Shown piece by piece: positions 7,884 through 15,792 of a stretch of 36,612 bases of DNA. Numbering within the stretch: the first letter of the stretch is position 1; every line of letters begins with the position of its first letter. The notes under the pieces are model-generated. The model saw only the letters and a program-made list of their open reading frames with translations. It was not told where the DNA came from and ran no database searches. A program made the position numbers and the translations under genes. Origin of the DNA: Microcystis aeruginosa Ma_MB_S_20031200_S102 (GTDB taxonomy: Bacteria > Cyanobacteriota > Cyanobacteriia > Cyanobacteriales > Microcystaceae); contig SFBI01000175.1 of the NCBI GenBank assembly GCA_007095845.1, positions 1-36,612 on the forward strand. Direction: 5' to 3'.

Positions 7884-7979
7884 TGTGATTGATGTGATTA
7901 TGTGATGGACTGTGATTTTTTTTCGAGAGAGACCAACCTTATGATATAATGTGCTACAATAAATATTCGTGATTGTCAA
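7884..7979 (-). promoter_or_regulatory. TGTGAT-repeat leader, second copy
   Basis: Four TGTGAT hexamers on the plus strand (7884, 7893, 7901, 7911) at 8-10 nt spacing, then an AT-rich stretch and TTGACA on the minus strand (7974-7979). The whole block matches 5834-5925 at most positions, including the text ATATTCGTGATTGTCAAGG. It is the leader of CHAT fragment copy 2. The -10 is not clear. Confidence 0.5.
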
Positions 7980-8048
7980 GGACAAAGGATAACCTAATCA
8001 TAGTCGATCATTCAATTATTCTCAATCATAGTTTAGACGGTATTGCAA

Positions 8049-8351
8049 TTAAGGATTACCCGAAATAACAAACCTACCCACGGCCACTAAAAACCCTCCT
8101 ACCGCCGTAATTAAAATACCAATTAATGTCCAAATTTGAGCCTGTTGTGAACCTTTAATTGCCTTAACATCTTCCCTAACCGCATTGATTTCTCCTCGTA
8201 GGGAATTAATCTCCACCTTTAATACCTGTCTTTCCCCCTTAGCTTCTGTTAACTCAATTTTGATGTCTGTAACATCTTTTTGTAAATTCTCTAATTTTTG
8301 ATTAATTTGGGCTAAAATTTCCCCTAGGTTTTGTTCAATTATTACTGACAT
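8049..8351 (-). CDS. Small coiled-coil protein with C-terminal membrane helix
   Basis: A 100-aa protein. Residues ~10-72 are a heptad-like coiled coil (NQKLENLQKDVTDIKIELTE, RGEINAVREDVKAIKG). Residues ~74-95 form one hydrophobic helix (IWTLIGILITAVGGFLVAVG), so the protein is probably tail-anchored with the coil in the cytoplasm. Proteins of this shape are common and uncharacterised in cyanobacteria, often called XhlA-like or tropomyosin-like. No functional residues are visible. It stands alone, at the edge between the accessory region and glgP. Confidence 0.7.
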   Translation of the reverse strand: MSVIIEQNLGEILAQINQKLENLQKDVTDIKIELTEAKGERQVLKVEINSLRGEINAVREDVKAIKGSQQAQIWTLIGILITAVGGFLVAVGRFVISGNP

Positions 8352-8483
8352 TTCTCTTTTTCCTCATAATCAAAAAGCTCCCCCCATCATTCACCCTAAA
8401 ACTCAAAATTGTTAAGCCAGTTTTTGGATAGCAAAGAATAATAAATTTTATCCTTTTCACCAAACATTTTGGGGGCTACGGTT

Positions 8484-8517
8484 CCAAAATTCGGGCTAGT
8501 CAAAGACTAAACCCGAA
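8484..8517 (-). terminator. Putative terminator of glgP
   Basis: A hairpin with stem TTCGGG/CCCGAA (8490-8495 with 8512-8517), extended by TAGTC/GACTA around an AAA loop, ends in TTTT on the minus strand. It lies just past the glgP stop (8532). The T-run is short, so efficiency is uncertain. Confidence 0.5.
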
Positions 8518-8531
8518 CTTGACCGAGTTTT

Positions 8532-11054
8532 TTAATCCTCTAAACTAATCTTGACCGGATTAACTTTCCAAATCTCTTGACAATACTCCCAGATTGTGCG
8601 ATCGCTAGAGAATTTGGCCATGCGAACCGAGTTAAGAATCGACATCCGCGTCCACTTGTCTCGATCACGATAAGCTTCACTTACCTGTTCCTGACAATCA
8701 GCGTAGGATTGATAATCAGCTAAAAGCATATACTGGTCATCGTAGAGGAGAGAATCAACGATCGGCCTGAATAATTCCGTGTCACCATGGCTAAAATAAC
8801 CACTCTTGATTCGATCGATCACTCCCTTCAATTCGCGATTATTTTTGTAATAGCTCATCGGTTCATAACCCTGTGCTTTCTTAGCATAAACTTCTTCTGC
8901 TGTCAAGCCAAAAAGAAAGAAATTTTCTGCCCCTGCTTCCTCGCGAATTTCGATATTAGCTCCGTCCAGAGTCCCAATGGTGAGGGAGCCATTCATGGCA
9001 AACTTCATATTACCGGTTCCGGAAGCTTCCTTACCCGCCGTAGAAATCTGTTCGGAAAGATCCGCCGAAGGATAGATGCGCTGACCCAAAGAAACGTTAA
9101 AGTTAGGCAGGAAAACCACTTTTAAACGACCTCGGACATCAGGATCCTTATTGACAATTTCAGCCACAGCATTAGTTAACTTAATAATTAACTTCGCCAT
9201 AAAGTAACCGGGGGCTGCCTTACCACCAAAGATAAAAGTGCGCGGCACAATATCGATCTGAGGGTTCTGTTTAATGCGATTATAAAGGGCGATAATGTGC
9301 AGAACTGCCAGATGTTGGCGTTTGTATTCGTGAATCCGTTTTACCTGCACATCGAAAATCGAATTAACATCCACCTCGATATTACGGGTTTTCAGCATAT
9401 AAGCCGCTAAATCGGCCTTATTCGCCTGTTTAATTTCATACCAACGCTGACGGAATTCGGGATCATCAAGGTATTGTTCCAGTTTTCGCAATTCCTTCAG
9501 GTCTTTTAACCAATTATCGCCGATTTTTTCGGTAAATAGTGCCGATAATTGGGGGTTGCTCAATAAAATCCACCGGCGCGGGGTGACACCATTGGTTTTA
9601 TTGTAGAATTTTTCTGGCCAGAGCATGGCAAACTCTTTCAGGGTGTCTTTTTGCAGTAACTCGGTGTGTAAGGCAGCGACTCCGTTAATCGAGTGACTAC
9701 CCACACAGGCTAAATTAGCCATGCGAATTTGTTTATTACCCCAACCAGCTTCTTCAACTATCGACAATTTGCCCAATAATTCCTCGTTATCGGGAAACCA
9801 AGTCCGCACATCGTCGAGGAAAAAGTGATTGATCAGGTAGATAATTTCTAGATGTCGGGGCAGCAGTTTGCCGATCAGATCCGCCGACCAACGTTCTAGG
9901 GCTTCTGGCAATAGGGTATGATTGGTATAAGCGAAGGTTTTTTGGGTAATTGTCCAAGCTTTTGACCATTCTAAGCCGTTTTCATCCACTAACAAACGCA
10001 TTAACTCAGCGATCGCAATGGCGGGGTGAGTATCATTCAGTTGAATAGCGGCGGTTTCGTGGAAATTTTGCAGATTTTTGTGGCTTTTTAGGTGAATGCG
10101 AATTAAATCTTGCAGGGAAGCGGCCACAAAAAAGTATTGTTGGGCCAGACGTAATTCGCGACCGGCGGGGGTGTTATCGTTGGGATAAAGGACTTTAGAA
10201 ATGGTTTCCGCGTCCATTTTTTCAGCCACGGATTGATCGTATAACCCAGCGTTAAAAGCCTCAAAATTAAACGATTCACTCGCTTCTGCTTTCCAGAGAC
10301 GCAAAGCGTTCACCGTGTTGGTTTTATAACCCGGGACGGGGGTATCGTGGGGAATGGCTAAAACCCGACGTTCCGGCAGCCATTGTACCCGTTCCTGTCC
10401 CTTATCATCGTGATAGATTTCCGTCCGGCCACCCAGTTTTACTTCCACACTTTCATCGGGACGGGGTAATTCCCAAGGATTGCCGAAGCGTAGCCAGTTA
10501 TCAGGGATTTCCACCTGCCAACCGTTTTGGATGATTTGATGGAAAATGCCAAATTCGTAGCGGATACCGTAACCGATGGCGGGAATTTCCAAGGAAGCGA
10601 GAGAATCAAGGAAACAAGCCGCTAAACGCCCTAAACCCCCGTTTCCGAGGCCGGGATCTGGTTCCTGTTCGATAATTTCCTCAAAATCAAGACCTAATTC
10701 CTCGATCGTCTCTTTGATTAGGTCATAAATACCCAAATTAGCGAGATTATTACCTAAATACCGCCCCATGAGAAATTCGGCCGAGAAATAACAGACGAGT
10801 TTAACTTTTTCTTGTTTGTAGGTGTCGGTGGATTTCAGAAAACGACGCAGCAGGCGATCGCGAACGGTGTAGGCAAGGGCGACATAGTAATTGTAGGGAC
10901 TAGCATTAGTGCGGTTAACCCCTTGCAAATAAAATAGATTGTCCAGAAAAGCCCGTTTTAGGGTTTCGGGACTCATACCGGTGCGATCGTCTTCAACTAA
11001 AGTGGGGCATTGAAGTGCTTCACGCCCATCAGCTAGGGTAGAGGTTGTCTCCAT
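8532..11054 (-). CDS. glgP: Glycogen phosphorylase
   Basis: The 840-aa product is full length for GlgP/MalP, which releases glucose-1-phosphate from glycogen using pyridoxal phosphate. The PLP-binding signature EASGTGNMKFAMNG is intact, with the Schiff-base lysine at ~684, followed by SLTIGTLDGANIEI. Other conserved blocks are ACFLDSLASLEIPAIGYGIR near the N terminus, LNDTHPAIAIAELMRLLVDE and KRIHEYKRQ. The start at 11054 matches cyanobacterial relatives. It is monocistronic here and provides glucose-1-phosphate at night or under starvation; pgl (28414-29136) and tpiA (24564-25289) in this window act further along the same carbon routes. Confidence 0.97.
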   Translation of the reverse strand: METTSTLADGREALQCPTLVEDDRTGMSPETLKRAFLDNLFYLQGVNRTNASPYNYYVALAYTVRDRLLRRFLKSTDTYKQEKVKLVCYFSAEFLMGRYLGNNLANLGIYDLIKETIEELGLDFEEIIEQEPDPGLGNGGLGRLAACFLDSLASLEIPAIGYGIRYEFGIFHQIIQNGWQVEIPDNWLRFGNPWELPRPDESVEVKLGGRTEIYHDDKGQERVQWLPERRVLAIPHDTPVPGYKTNTVNALRLWKAEASESFNFEAFNAGLYDQSVAEKMDAETISKVLYPNDNTPAGRELRLAQQYFFVAASLQDLIRIHLKSHKNLQNFHETAAIQLNDTHPAIAIAELMRLLVDENGLEWSKAWTITQKTFAYTNHTLLPEALERWSADLIGKLLPRHLEIIYLINHFFLDDVRTWFPDNEELLGKLSIVEEAGWGNKQIRMANLACVGSHSINGVAALHTELLQKDTLKEFAMLWPEKFYNKTNGVTPRRWILLSNPQLSALFTEKIGDNWLKDLKELRKLEQYLDDPEFRQRWYEIKQANKADLAAYMLKTRNIEVDVNSIFDVQVKRIHEYKRQHLAVLHIIALYNRIKQNPQIDIVPRTFIFGGKAAPGYFMAKLIIKLTNAVAEIVNKDPDVRGRLKVVFLPNFNVSLGQRIYPSADLSEQISTAGKEASGTGNMKFAMNGSLTIGTLDGANIEIREEAGAENFFLFGLTAEEVYAKKAQGYEPMSYYKNNRELKGVIDRIKSGYFSHGDTELFRPIVDSLLYDDQYMLLADYQSYADCQEQVSEAYRDRDKWTRMSILNSVRMAKFSSDRTIWEYCQEIWKVNPVKISLED

Positions 11055-11201
11055 GGGTTTTTGTTGTCCATATATTCGGGAGTCGATCGCCGATCAGACC
11101 TGATGACGATATCCTTTATAGTTTACTTGTTACCTTTTGGAGAGACTCAGACATTTAGATTTCTATTGGTTTTGAGGGGAATAGCGATCGTAATTGCCAA
11201 C

Positions 11202-11229
11202 AAAAAAAGGGTGAACCCTGTCCACCCTT
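11202..11229 (-). terminator. Rho-independent terminator of the RRM gene
   Basis: Reading on the minus strand: AAGGGTG, a 9-nt loop, CACCCTT and a T-run of about seven. It starts 24 nt past the stop codon of the RNA-binding protein gene. Good stem and U-tract. Confidence 0.8.
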
Positions 11230-11252
11230 CCACAATTATTTACAAAAAAAGC

Positions 11253-11549
11253 TTAATAGCGTTTTTTTCTGTCACCACCACCACCACCATTGAAGGGCGC
11301 ACGCTCTTCACGATCGCGGGCTTCGTTAACTTTAATTGACCGGCCCATCCAGTCAGCACCATCTAGTGCCTCAATCGCTTTGGCTTCCTGGTCTTTATTT
11401 TCCATTTCCACGAAGGCGAAACCGCGTTTGCGCTGTGTGTCTTTGTCAACGGGAATATGAACCCTCTTAACCTTGCCGTACTCTTGAAAGACATCGACCA
11501 GATCTTCTTGGGAAATCTCGTAAGAGAGATTACCAACAAAAATAGACAT
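11253..11549 (-). CDS. rbp: RRM RNA-binding protein (cyanobacterial Rbp)
   Basis: A 98-aa single RNA-recognition-motif protein. RNP2 is IFVGNL (residues 3-8) and RNP1 is RGFAFVEM (42-49), both with the aromatic residues needed to stack on RNA. The tail is a short glycine-rich stretch ending GGGGGDRKKRY, as in cold-inducible Rbp proteins of cyanobacteria. I chose the ATG at 11549, because homologues begin MSIFVGNLSY; an upstream in-frame ATG at 11570 would add seven unrelated residues. These proteins bind mRNA, including photosystem transcripts, and are often induced by cold. Divergent from nothing nearby; ends in its own terminator. Confidence 0.95.
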   Translation of the reverse strand: MSIFVGNLSYEISQEDLVDVFQEYGKVKRVHIPVDKDTQRKRGFAFVEMENKDQEAKAIEALDGADWMGRSIKVNEARDREERAPFNGGGGGDRKKRY

Positions 11550-11688
11550 AATACTTGAATCCTCGAACAATACTCGAAACGGTGTGGAGACACAAAATTC
11601 AGGGAGAAGCCGAACAATACTAAAGTAAAAGACTTACCGAGTTAATACTGAAAACGAACTTGAACACTAATCTTGACTCTCGCCTCGA

Positions 11689-12024
11689 TCATAACACAGA
11701 AAGATTGCAGTTAATGTTAACTTTTATTCTCTGGGGCAAGAGACCGTTTTGCCCATCGGTGGCTACTCCCTCAACCGCCAGTTTTTTTTCCCGACGAAAT
11801 AACCAAATCATCAGGGCCACCACACCGATTTGTAGGGCAAAATTGGGTAAGGCGGTGGCTACGTCCCGGGCTGCCGCTAATTGCGCCAGAAAAACCACCG
11901 CACCAATAAAACCAGAGGCCCCTAGACCGAGATAGATAAACTGCCGCAGCCCTCGGTAGGGATTGGCCGCTTCCTCTTTCAAGCGCGCGTATTTTTGGGG
12001 ATCAAGTCGAGGGGATTTGCTCAT
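11689..12024 (-). CDS. DUF3493-like small membrane protein
   Basis: A 111-aa protein with two predicted membrane helices (QFIYLGLGASGFIGAVVFLA, and LQIGVVALMIWLFRREKK). The N-terminal LDPQKYARLKEEAANPYRGL and LRQFIYLGLGASGFIG look like the DUF3493 family, shared by cyanobacteria and chloroplast proteins; I am only moderately sure of the family name. No enzymatic motif is visible. It lies next to tRNA-Thr but is transcribed on the opposite strand. The last ~15 residues (IKVNINCNLSVL) look unrelated and may be a local extension. Confidence 0.65.
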   Translation of the reverse strand: MSKSPRLDPQKYARLKEEAANPYRGLRQFIYLGLGASGFIGAVVFLAQLAAARDVATALPNFALQIGVVALMIWLFRREKKLAVEGVATDGQNGLLPQRIKVNINCNLSVL

Positions 12025-12083
12025 AAAAAAAATTTTCTAGCTCTGTATCTATTGTCTGTGATATAATCGGGAACTGGCAATGT

Positions 12084-12155
12084 GCCGATGTAGCTCAGTG
12101 GTAGAGTAGTTGATTCGTAATCAATTGGTCGTGGGTTCAAATCCCATCATCGGCT
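12084..12155 (+). tRNA. trnT: tRNA-Thr (anticodon CGU)
   Basis: A complete cloverleaf: acceptor GCCGATG/CATCGGC, D arm with AGCTCAGTGGTAGAGTAG, anticodon stem GTTGA/TCAAT around the loop TTCGTAA, giving anticodon CGT (codon ACG), and T arm GTGGG-TTCAAAT-CCCAT. The discriminator base is T and CCA is not encoded. There is no variable-arm anomaly. A repeat end lies directly downstream. Confidence 0.93.
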
Positions 12156-12209
12156 TGGGTTTTCCTCCTAAAAGTTGACTAGGAATACCGAAAACTTTTT
12201 CAGCAGCCC
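12156..12209. repeat. Small repeat with MITE-type end after tRNA-Thr
   Basis: Ends in AAAACTTTTTCAGCA (12191-12205) followed by GCCCC. The 15-mer is the exact inverse complement of 12788-12802, and the same type of end (ACTTTTTCAGCCAACCC) closes the MITE at 17050-17191. Likely a decayed element of the same family; both boundaries are uncertain. Confidence 0.45.
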
Positions 12210-12214
12210 CAATA

Positions 12215-12721
12215 CTAAAGAAAAGGTTGAATAATTTCTGCGATCGCTTGACGTTGGTAATCGTCATATCCCCAGCGCTCTAGAAAGGCTTGATATTCTC
12301 CTTGTCCTCTGTTTAAACTGGTGGCTAATTGTTGTAGTTTTTCTCCCAAGGCCGGCGATAATAACTGCTTAATTAGTTGACTGGTTTTTTCTTGGACTTT
12401 CTCAGAACCTCCAGCATTTTCTTCATCTCCTTGACTGCGATGATAGATAACCATGGCCGTGGACATAGCTAGATTTTTAACTAATAACTCATTCACCACT
12501 ATCGGGGAAGTTTTTAAAGCAGTAATTACCTCTAAACTAGGATGTTCCGTATAGGGTAAATCGCTAGTTAAGTAAGTAACGAAAAATCCTCTAGCTCCGT
12601 TTTCTGTTGAGATTAAATCGGTGATTTTTTCAATGATTATATTGACATCTAAAAACTCGATTTGACTTAGCAAACCTTGAGTTTGTTCGATAGCATTTTC
12701 AAAAGTTATACTCATATCCAT
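12215..12721 (-). CDS. Hypothetical conserved protein, 168 aa
   Basis: I do not recognise a named family. The sequence is a soluble, probably all-helical protein with no signal peptide: residues 3-40 (ITFENAIEQTQGLLSQIEFL), a central LTSDLPYTEHPSLEVITALK, and a charged tail (AFLERWGYDDYQRQAIAEII). The ATG at 12721 follows AGAAGG by 6 nt, a fair ribosome site. It stands between tRNA-Thr and recA, on the recA strand, but recA has its own strong terminator, so it is probably independent. Two MITE-type ends flank it. Confidence 0.65.
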   Translation of the reverse strand: MDMSITFENAIEQTQGLLSQIEFLDVNIIIEKITDLISTENGARGFFVTYLTSDLPYTEHPSLEVITALKTSPIVVNELLVKNLAMSTAMVIYHRSQGDEENAGGSEKVQEKTSQLIKQLLSPALGEKLQQLATSLNRGQGEYQAFLERWGYDDYQRQAIAEIIQPFL

Positions 12722-12780
12722 CCATAGCCTTCTGTGAAGTTTAAGAAAAAAATACTAATCACCCAACCCATTTAAACAAT

Positions 12781-12817
12781 TAGGGTTTGCTGAAAAAGTT
12801 TTTAGGCAGACCCTAAA
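12781..12817. repeat. Mini palindromic element with MITE-type end
   Basis: A 37-bp hairpin: TTAGGGTTTGC at the left pairs with GCAGACCCTAA at the right with one mismatch. It contains TGCTGAAAAAGTTTT (12788-12802), the inverse complement of 12191-12205. Confidence 0.5.
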
Positions 12818-12859
12818 TACAGTCTTGTGAAAACCCTATAATTGCTAAGACTAATTGGA

Positions 12860-12886
12860 GAAAAAAATCCCCCGAAATAGGGGGAT
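12860..12886 (-). terminator. Rho-independent terminator of recA
   Basis: On the minus strand: ATCCCCC, loop TATTTC, GGGGGAT, then seven Ts. A strong GC stem and U-tract 26 nt past the recA stop. Confidence 0.88.
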
Positions 12887-12911
12887 AACCAAAACCTAAA
12901 ACCTTCTTCTT

Positions 12912-13979
12912 TTAGATTTCTGGTTCCTGATCGTCGTCATCGTCCTCATCGGCCGGTTCCGTGGGGAAAGGAACTGAACCCATGTCTAATTTATCCCGCA
13001 ATAACTTCTCAATTTCTGCCGCTACTTCTGGCTTTTCTTCGAGATATTTAACAGCATTATCGCGACCCTGGGCAATATTTTCGCCATTATAGCTATACCA
13101 TGCCCCTTTGCGAGTAACCACGTTAGTTTGTTCGGCAATATCCAGCATACAACCCACTTGGGAAATGCCTTTACCGAAGATAATATCAAATTCAGCAATC
13201 CGGAAAGGAGGCGCGACTTTATTTTTAGCCACCTTAACTTTAGCCCGAATTCCGTATTCTCCTTCCGTGCCTTTTTTCAAAGTTTGAATGCGACGGATAT
13301 CTAAACGCACCGAGGCATAAAATTTTAAGGCCGTTCCCCCAGTGGTCACTTCAGGATTGCCGTAAGTGACACCGATTTTTTGCCGCAGTTGGTTGAGGAA
13401 AATCACCACACAACCGGATTTACCAATATTACCGGCAATTTTTCGCAGGGCTTTACTCATCAAACGGGCCTGTAAACCCACCTGATTATCCCCCATTTCC
13501 CCCTCAATTTCCGCCCGCGGCACTAAAGCGGCCACCGAGTCGATGACAACGATATCCACGGCCGAAGAACGCACTAACTGGTCAACTATTTCTAAGGCTG
13601 CCTCCCCCGTATCCGGTTGTGCCACCAGTAAATTATTGATATCTACCCCTAAATCTTCCGAATAGGTGGGATCTAAAGCGTGTTCCGCATCGACAAAGGC
13701 CGCCACTCCCCCAGCTTTCTGCACTTCTGCGATCGCATGGAGGGCTAAGGTGGTTTTGCCGGAACTTTCTGGCCCGTAAATTTCGACGATGCGGCCTTTC
13801 GGTAAACCGCCACCCAAGGCCATATCTAGGGTTAAAGCACCACTAGGCACGGTTTCCACCCGCATCCGGGTGGCATCTCCTAAACGCATAATCGAACCTT
13901 TGCCAAAGTTGCGCTCGATTTGATTTAAGACTAAACCTAAGGCCTTATCTCGATCAGGATTACTTGTCATTGTCGCCAT
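12912..13979 (-). CDS. recA: RecA recombinase
   Basis: The 355-aa product is RecA, the DNA-strand-exchange ATPase of homologous recombination that also triggers LexA self-cleavage. Walker A (GPESSGKTT), Walker B ([20 protein letters not shown]) and the loop L2 region ([20 protein letters not shown]) are intact. The C terminus is strongly acidic ([14 protein letters not shown]), as usual. The start is supported by GGAG 7 nt upstream. A LexA-type box lies 27-40 nt upstream of the start and a strong terminator follows, so it is a single-gene unit. Confidence 0.98.
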   Translation of the reverse strand: MATMTSNPDRDKALGLVLNQIERNFGKGSIMRLGDATRMRVETVPSGALTLDMALGGGLPKGRIVEIYGPESSGKTTLALHAIAEVQKAGGVAAFVDAEHALDPTYSEDLGVDINNLLVAQPDTGEAALEIVDQLVRSSAVDIVVIDSVAALVPRAEIEGEMGDNQVGLQARLMSKALRKIAGNIGKSGCVVIFLNQLRQKIGVTYGNPEVTTGGTALKFYASVRLDIRRIQTLKKGTEGEYGIRAKVKVAKNKVAPPFRIAEFDIIFGKGISQVGCMLDIAEQTNVVTRKGAWYSYNGENIAQGRDNAVKYLEEKPEVAAEIEKLLRDKLDMGSVPFPTEPADEDDDDDQEPEI

Positions 13980-14005
13980 TAATTTTCTCCCCAGTTTTCT
14001 TAAAT

Positions 14006-14019
14006 AGTACAGCAGTATC
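14006..14019. promoter_or_regulatory. Putative LexA/SOS box upstream of recA
   Basis: AGTACAGCAGTATC matches the cyanobacterial LexA consensus RGTACNNNDGTWCB at 13 of 14 positions (T for C at position 13). It lies 27 nt upstream of the recA ATG, where a repressor would block the promoter. LexA control of recA varies among cyanobacteria, so regulation is an inference. Confidence 0.55.
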
Positions 14020-14106
14020 TAAAGATTGTAGCTTGTTTTAATCTTGATCACCAAAAAGTTAGAGACTTTTTCCAGAATGGTGATCAAAAATCAAAACTTT
14101 TAATTT

Positions 14107-15060
14107 TTACAGCCAAGGCCGGCTCATCTGTTCTAATTGCGTCACCTCTTGCGCTTCTAAACTCCATCCTAATGCCCCGGCATTTTCGATCGCCTGGGCC
14201 GCAGTTTTGGCCCCCGGAATGGGAATTACATCCCCTTGAGCGATTAACCAATTGAGGGCGACTTGTGCGGGGGTTTTTTGGTATTTTGCGCCCAATTCTT
14301 GCAGTACCCTTAAAATTGGGGCTATTTTCTCCAAACCTTCTTTTTTGAACCGCGAGTCAACTTTTCTGGCTCCGTCGGGCAAATTCTGGCTTTCTGGGCT
14401 ATATTTACCCGTCAGTAGTCCTTGAGCGAGGGGGCTGTAGGCTAGGATGGTGACACCTAATTCCTTGGCCGTGGCTAAAATTGCCTTAGTTTCTATTTTG
14501 CGATACAAAAGCGAATACTGCACCTGATTGACCGCTAAGGGAACCTCTTTTTTCGCCAAAATCTGGCTTGCTTGACGCATTTGCTCGGCAGAATAATTAC
14601 TTACACCCACGGAACCAATGCGGCCGCGTTTTACTTCTTCCCCTAGGGCATTGATTAGGGTTTCTTGGCTAATTAGGAAGGTGAAGGGCCAATGTACTTG
14701 GTAAAGGGTAATTTTATCGGTTTTTAGACGGTTTAAGCTCTCGGTAATGGCATTATGCACCGCATTCGCCCCAAATCGCCACGGTACGGGGGCAAACTTG
14801 CTGGCAATATCGATGGGAATATCAGTCTCTTGCGTAAATTTTCCTAAGAGTCGTTCCGATTCCCCCAGTCCATAGACTTCGGCAGTGTCAAAAAAGGTGA
14901 TTCCTGCCTCTACTGCCGCTTTAAAAGCCGCTTCTACCTGACTAGCTCCGTATTCCTTGCCATAGTTCCAGAATAGTTTATCTCCCCATGCCCAAGTCCC
15001 AATTCCTAAGGCACTGACGGAAATTCCTGTTTGTCCGAGATTAGCGGTTTGTCTAGTCAT
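14107..15060 (-). CDS. Aldo/keto reductase
   Basis: A 317-aa NADPH-dependent oxidoreductase of the (beta/alpha)8 AKR superfamily. The catalytic tetrad is visible: Asp in TFFDTAEVYG, Tyr five residues later, Lys in DIASKFAPVPW, and His in LYQVHWPF. Cofactor-binding text IPIPGAKTAAQAIENAGALG is near the C terminus. The physiological substrate cannot be told; the family reduces aldehydes and ketones, including methylglyoxal. It starts at ATG 15060, with the variable island beginning upstream. Confidence 0.92.
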   Translation of the reverse strand: MTRQTANLGQTGISVSALGIGTWAWGDKLFWNYGKEYGASQVEAAFKAAVEAGITFFDTAEVYGLGESERLLGKFTQETDIPIDIASKFAPVPWRFGANAVHNAITESLNRLKTDKITLYQVHWPFTFLISQETLINALGEEVKRGRIGSVGVSNYSAEQMRQASQILAKKEVPLAVNQVQYSLLYRKIETKAILATAKELGVTILAYSPLAQGLLTGKYSPESQNLPDGARKVDSRFKKEGLEKIAPILRVLQELGAKYQKTPAQVALNWLIAQGDVIPIPGAKTAAQAIENAGALGWSLEAQEVTQLEQMSRPWL

Positions 15061-15163
15061 ATTCTCTACACGGAATGACAGCGTTTCCCATTAAAGTTGA
15101 AGTGTAACCTATATTTGGTCTGACTCACCACTAACCCCCTTTTTTGATTCCGGGAAATTCGCA

Positions 15164-15453
15164 CCCATAATTAATGGGAAAGGACTTGACTTTGCCGGCG
15201 ACTTGCGCTATGCTTTTCTTATAATGGGAATCTGTGCAAATTTTTTTTAGACGCACAGATTTCCATTATGAATAAAATCTTTTAAAAATATTATCGCAAA
15301 ATCTCCCGACAAAAGCAAGCAAAATTTTGCCGATAATTGTTAAGTTTTGTTAACAAAGAAATGCAGAGATCAGCAAGGTCAAAAAATCGAAGTCTCTTGC
15401 TGATCTTGATTGTCGCTTAACCTTATGATTAGGTTAGGCGAATTTGGCGCTTT
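15164..15453. repeat. 290-bp direct repeat, copy A
   Basis: This non-coding block is about 95% identical to 17189-17477 in the same orientation. It holds two inverted repeats: 15221-15237 with 15253-15269 (17 bp, one mismatch, around a T-run), and AGATCAGCAAG (15367) with CTTGCTGATCT (15396). It begins with CCCATAATTAATGGG. No reading frame of note. The pair of copies encloses the small ORF, the pentapeptide gene and a MITE. Confidence 0.88.
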
Positions 15454-15455
15454 GA

Positions 15456-15629
15456 CTAATTGTTAGTGCTAACTTCCGTGGTTTCAACAATTGCCGTCGG
15501 TTGGCAGGGAGTAGGTTGAAATTTCTCTGGAAAAGAGAAGCCTAGAAATGATGCGATCGCAACTATGGTGCTGATAATTTTGGCAAGACTAACAAGGTCT
15601 TCTCTGTACTTTAACCAATATTTATACAT
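15456..15629 (-). CDS. Small single-helix membrane protein, 57 aa
   Basis: From ATG 15629 (AGGA 9 nt upstream) the product is MYKYWLKYREDLVSLAKIIS, then a hydrophobic stretch TIVAIASFLGFSFPEKF and a polar tail. The shape, a basic N terminus followed by one membrane helix, suggests a small inner-membrane protein. No homologue is recognised. It is divergent from the pentapeptide gene and its stop lies 3 nt from copy A of the direct repeat. Could be spurious, but the ribosome site and helix favour a real gene. Confidence 0.5.
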   Translation of the reverse strand: MYKYWLKYREDLVSLAKIISTIVAIASFLGFSFPEKFQPTPCQPTAIVETTEVSTNN

Positions 15630-15716
15630 AATCATCAATCCTTTTACTTAGGAGGTGAACTATCTTTAGATTAAAGAAAATCTGATTATTTGTCGTTACT
15701 CAAAAGTCATGAAAAT

Positions 15717-15758
15717 GGTACTTTTTTTAGGTACTCTCAAGTAACCTGACAGGGTACT
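15717..15758. promoter_or_regulatory. Triple GGTACT motif before the pentapeptide gene
   Basis: GGTACT occurs at 15717, 15730 and 15753 in the intergenic region shared with the divergent small ORF, with related GTTACT and GTAACC nearby. Spacings of 13 and 23 nt are compatible with cooperative binding. A possible autoregulatory operator for the HTH-containing protein at 15793; this is inference. Confidence 0.35.
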
Positions 15759-15792
15759 GAAAAGTAATCTTAAGTCCTGCAACCCTTAAAAA

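Noticed and set aside
15164..15453. Direct repeat copy A as an IS element
   Set aside because: No terminal inverted repeats, no transposase frame and no target duplication seen; only the two-copy arrangement is supported.
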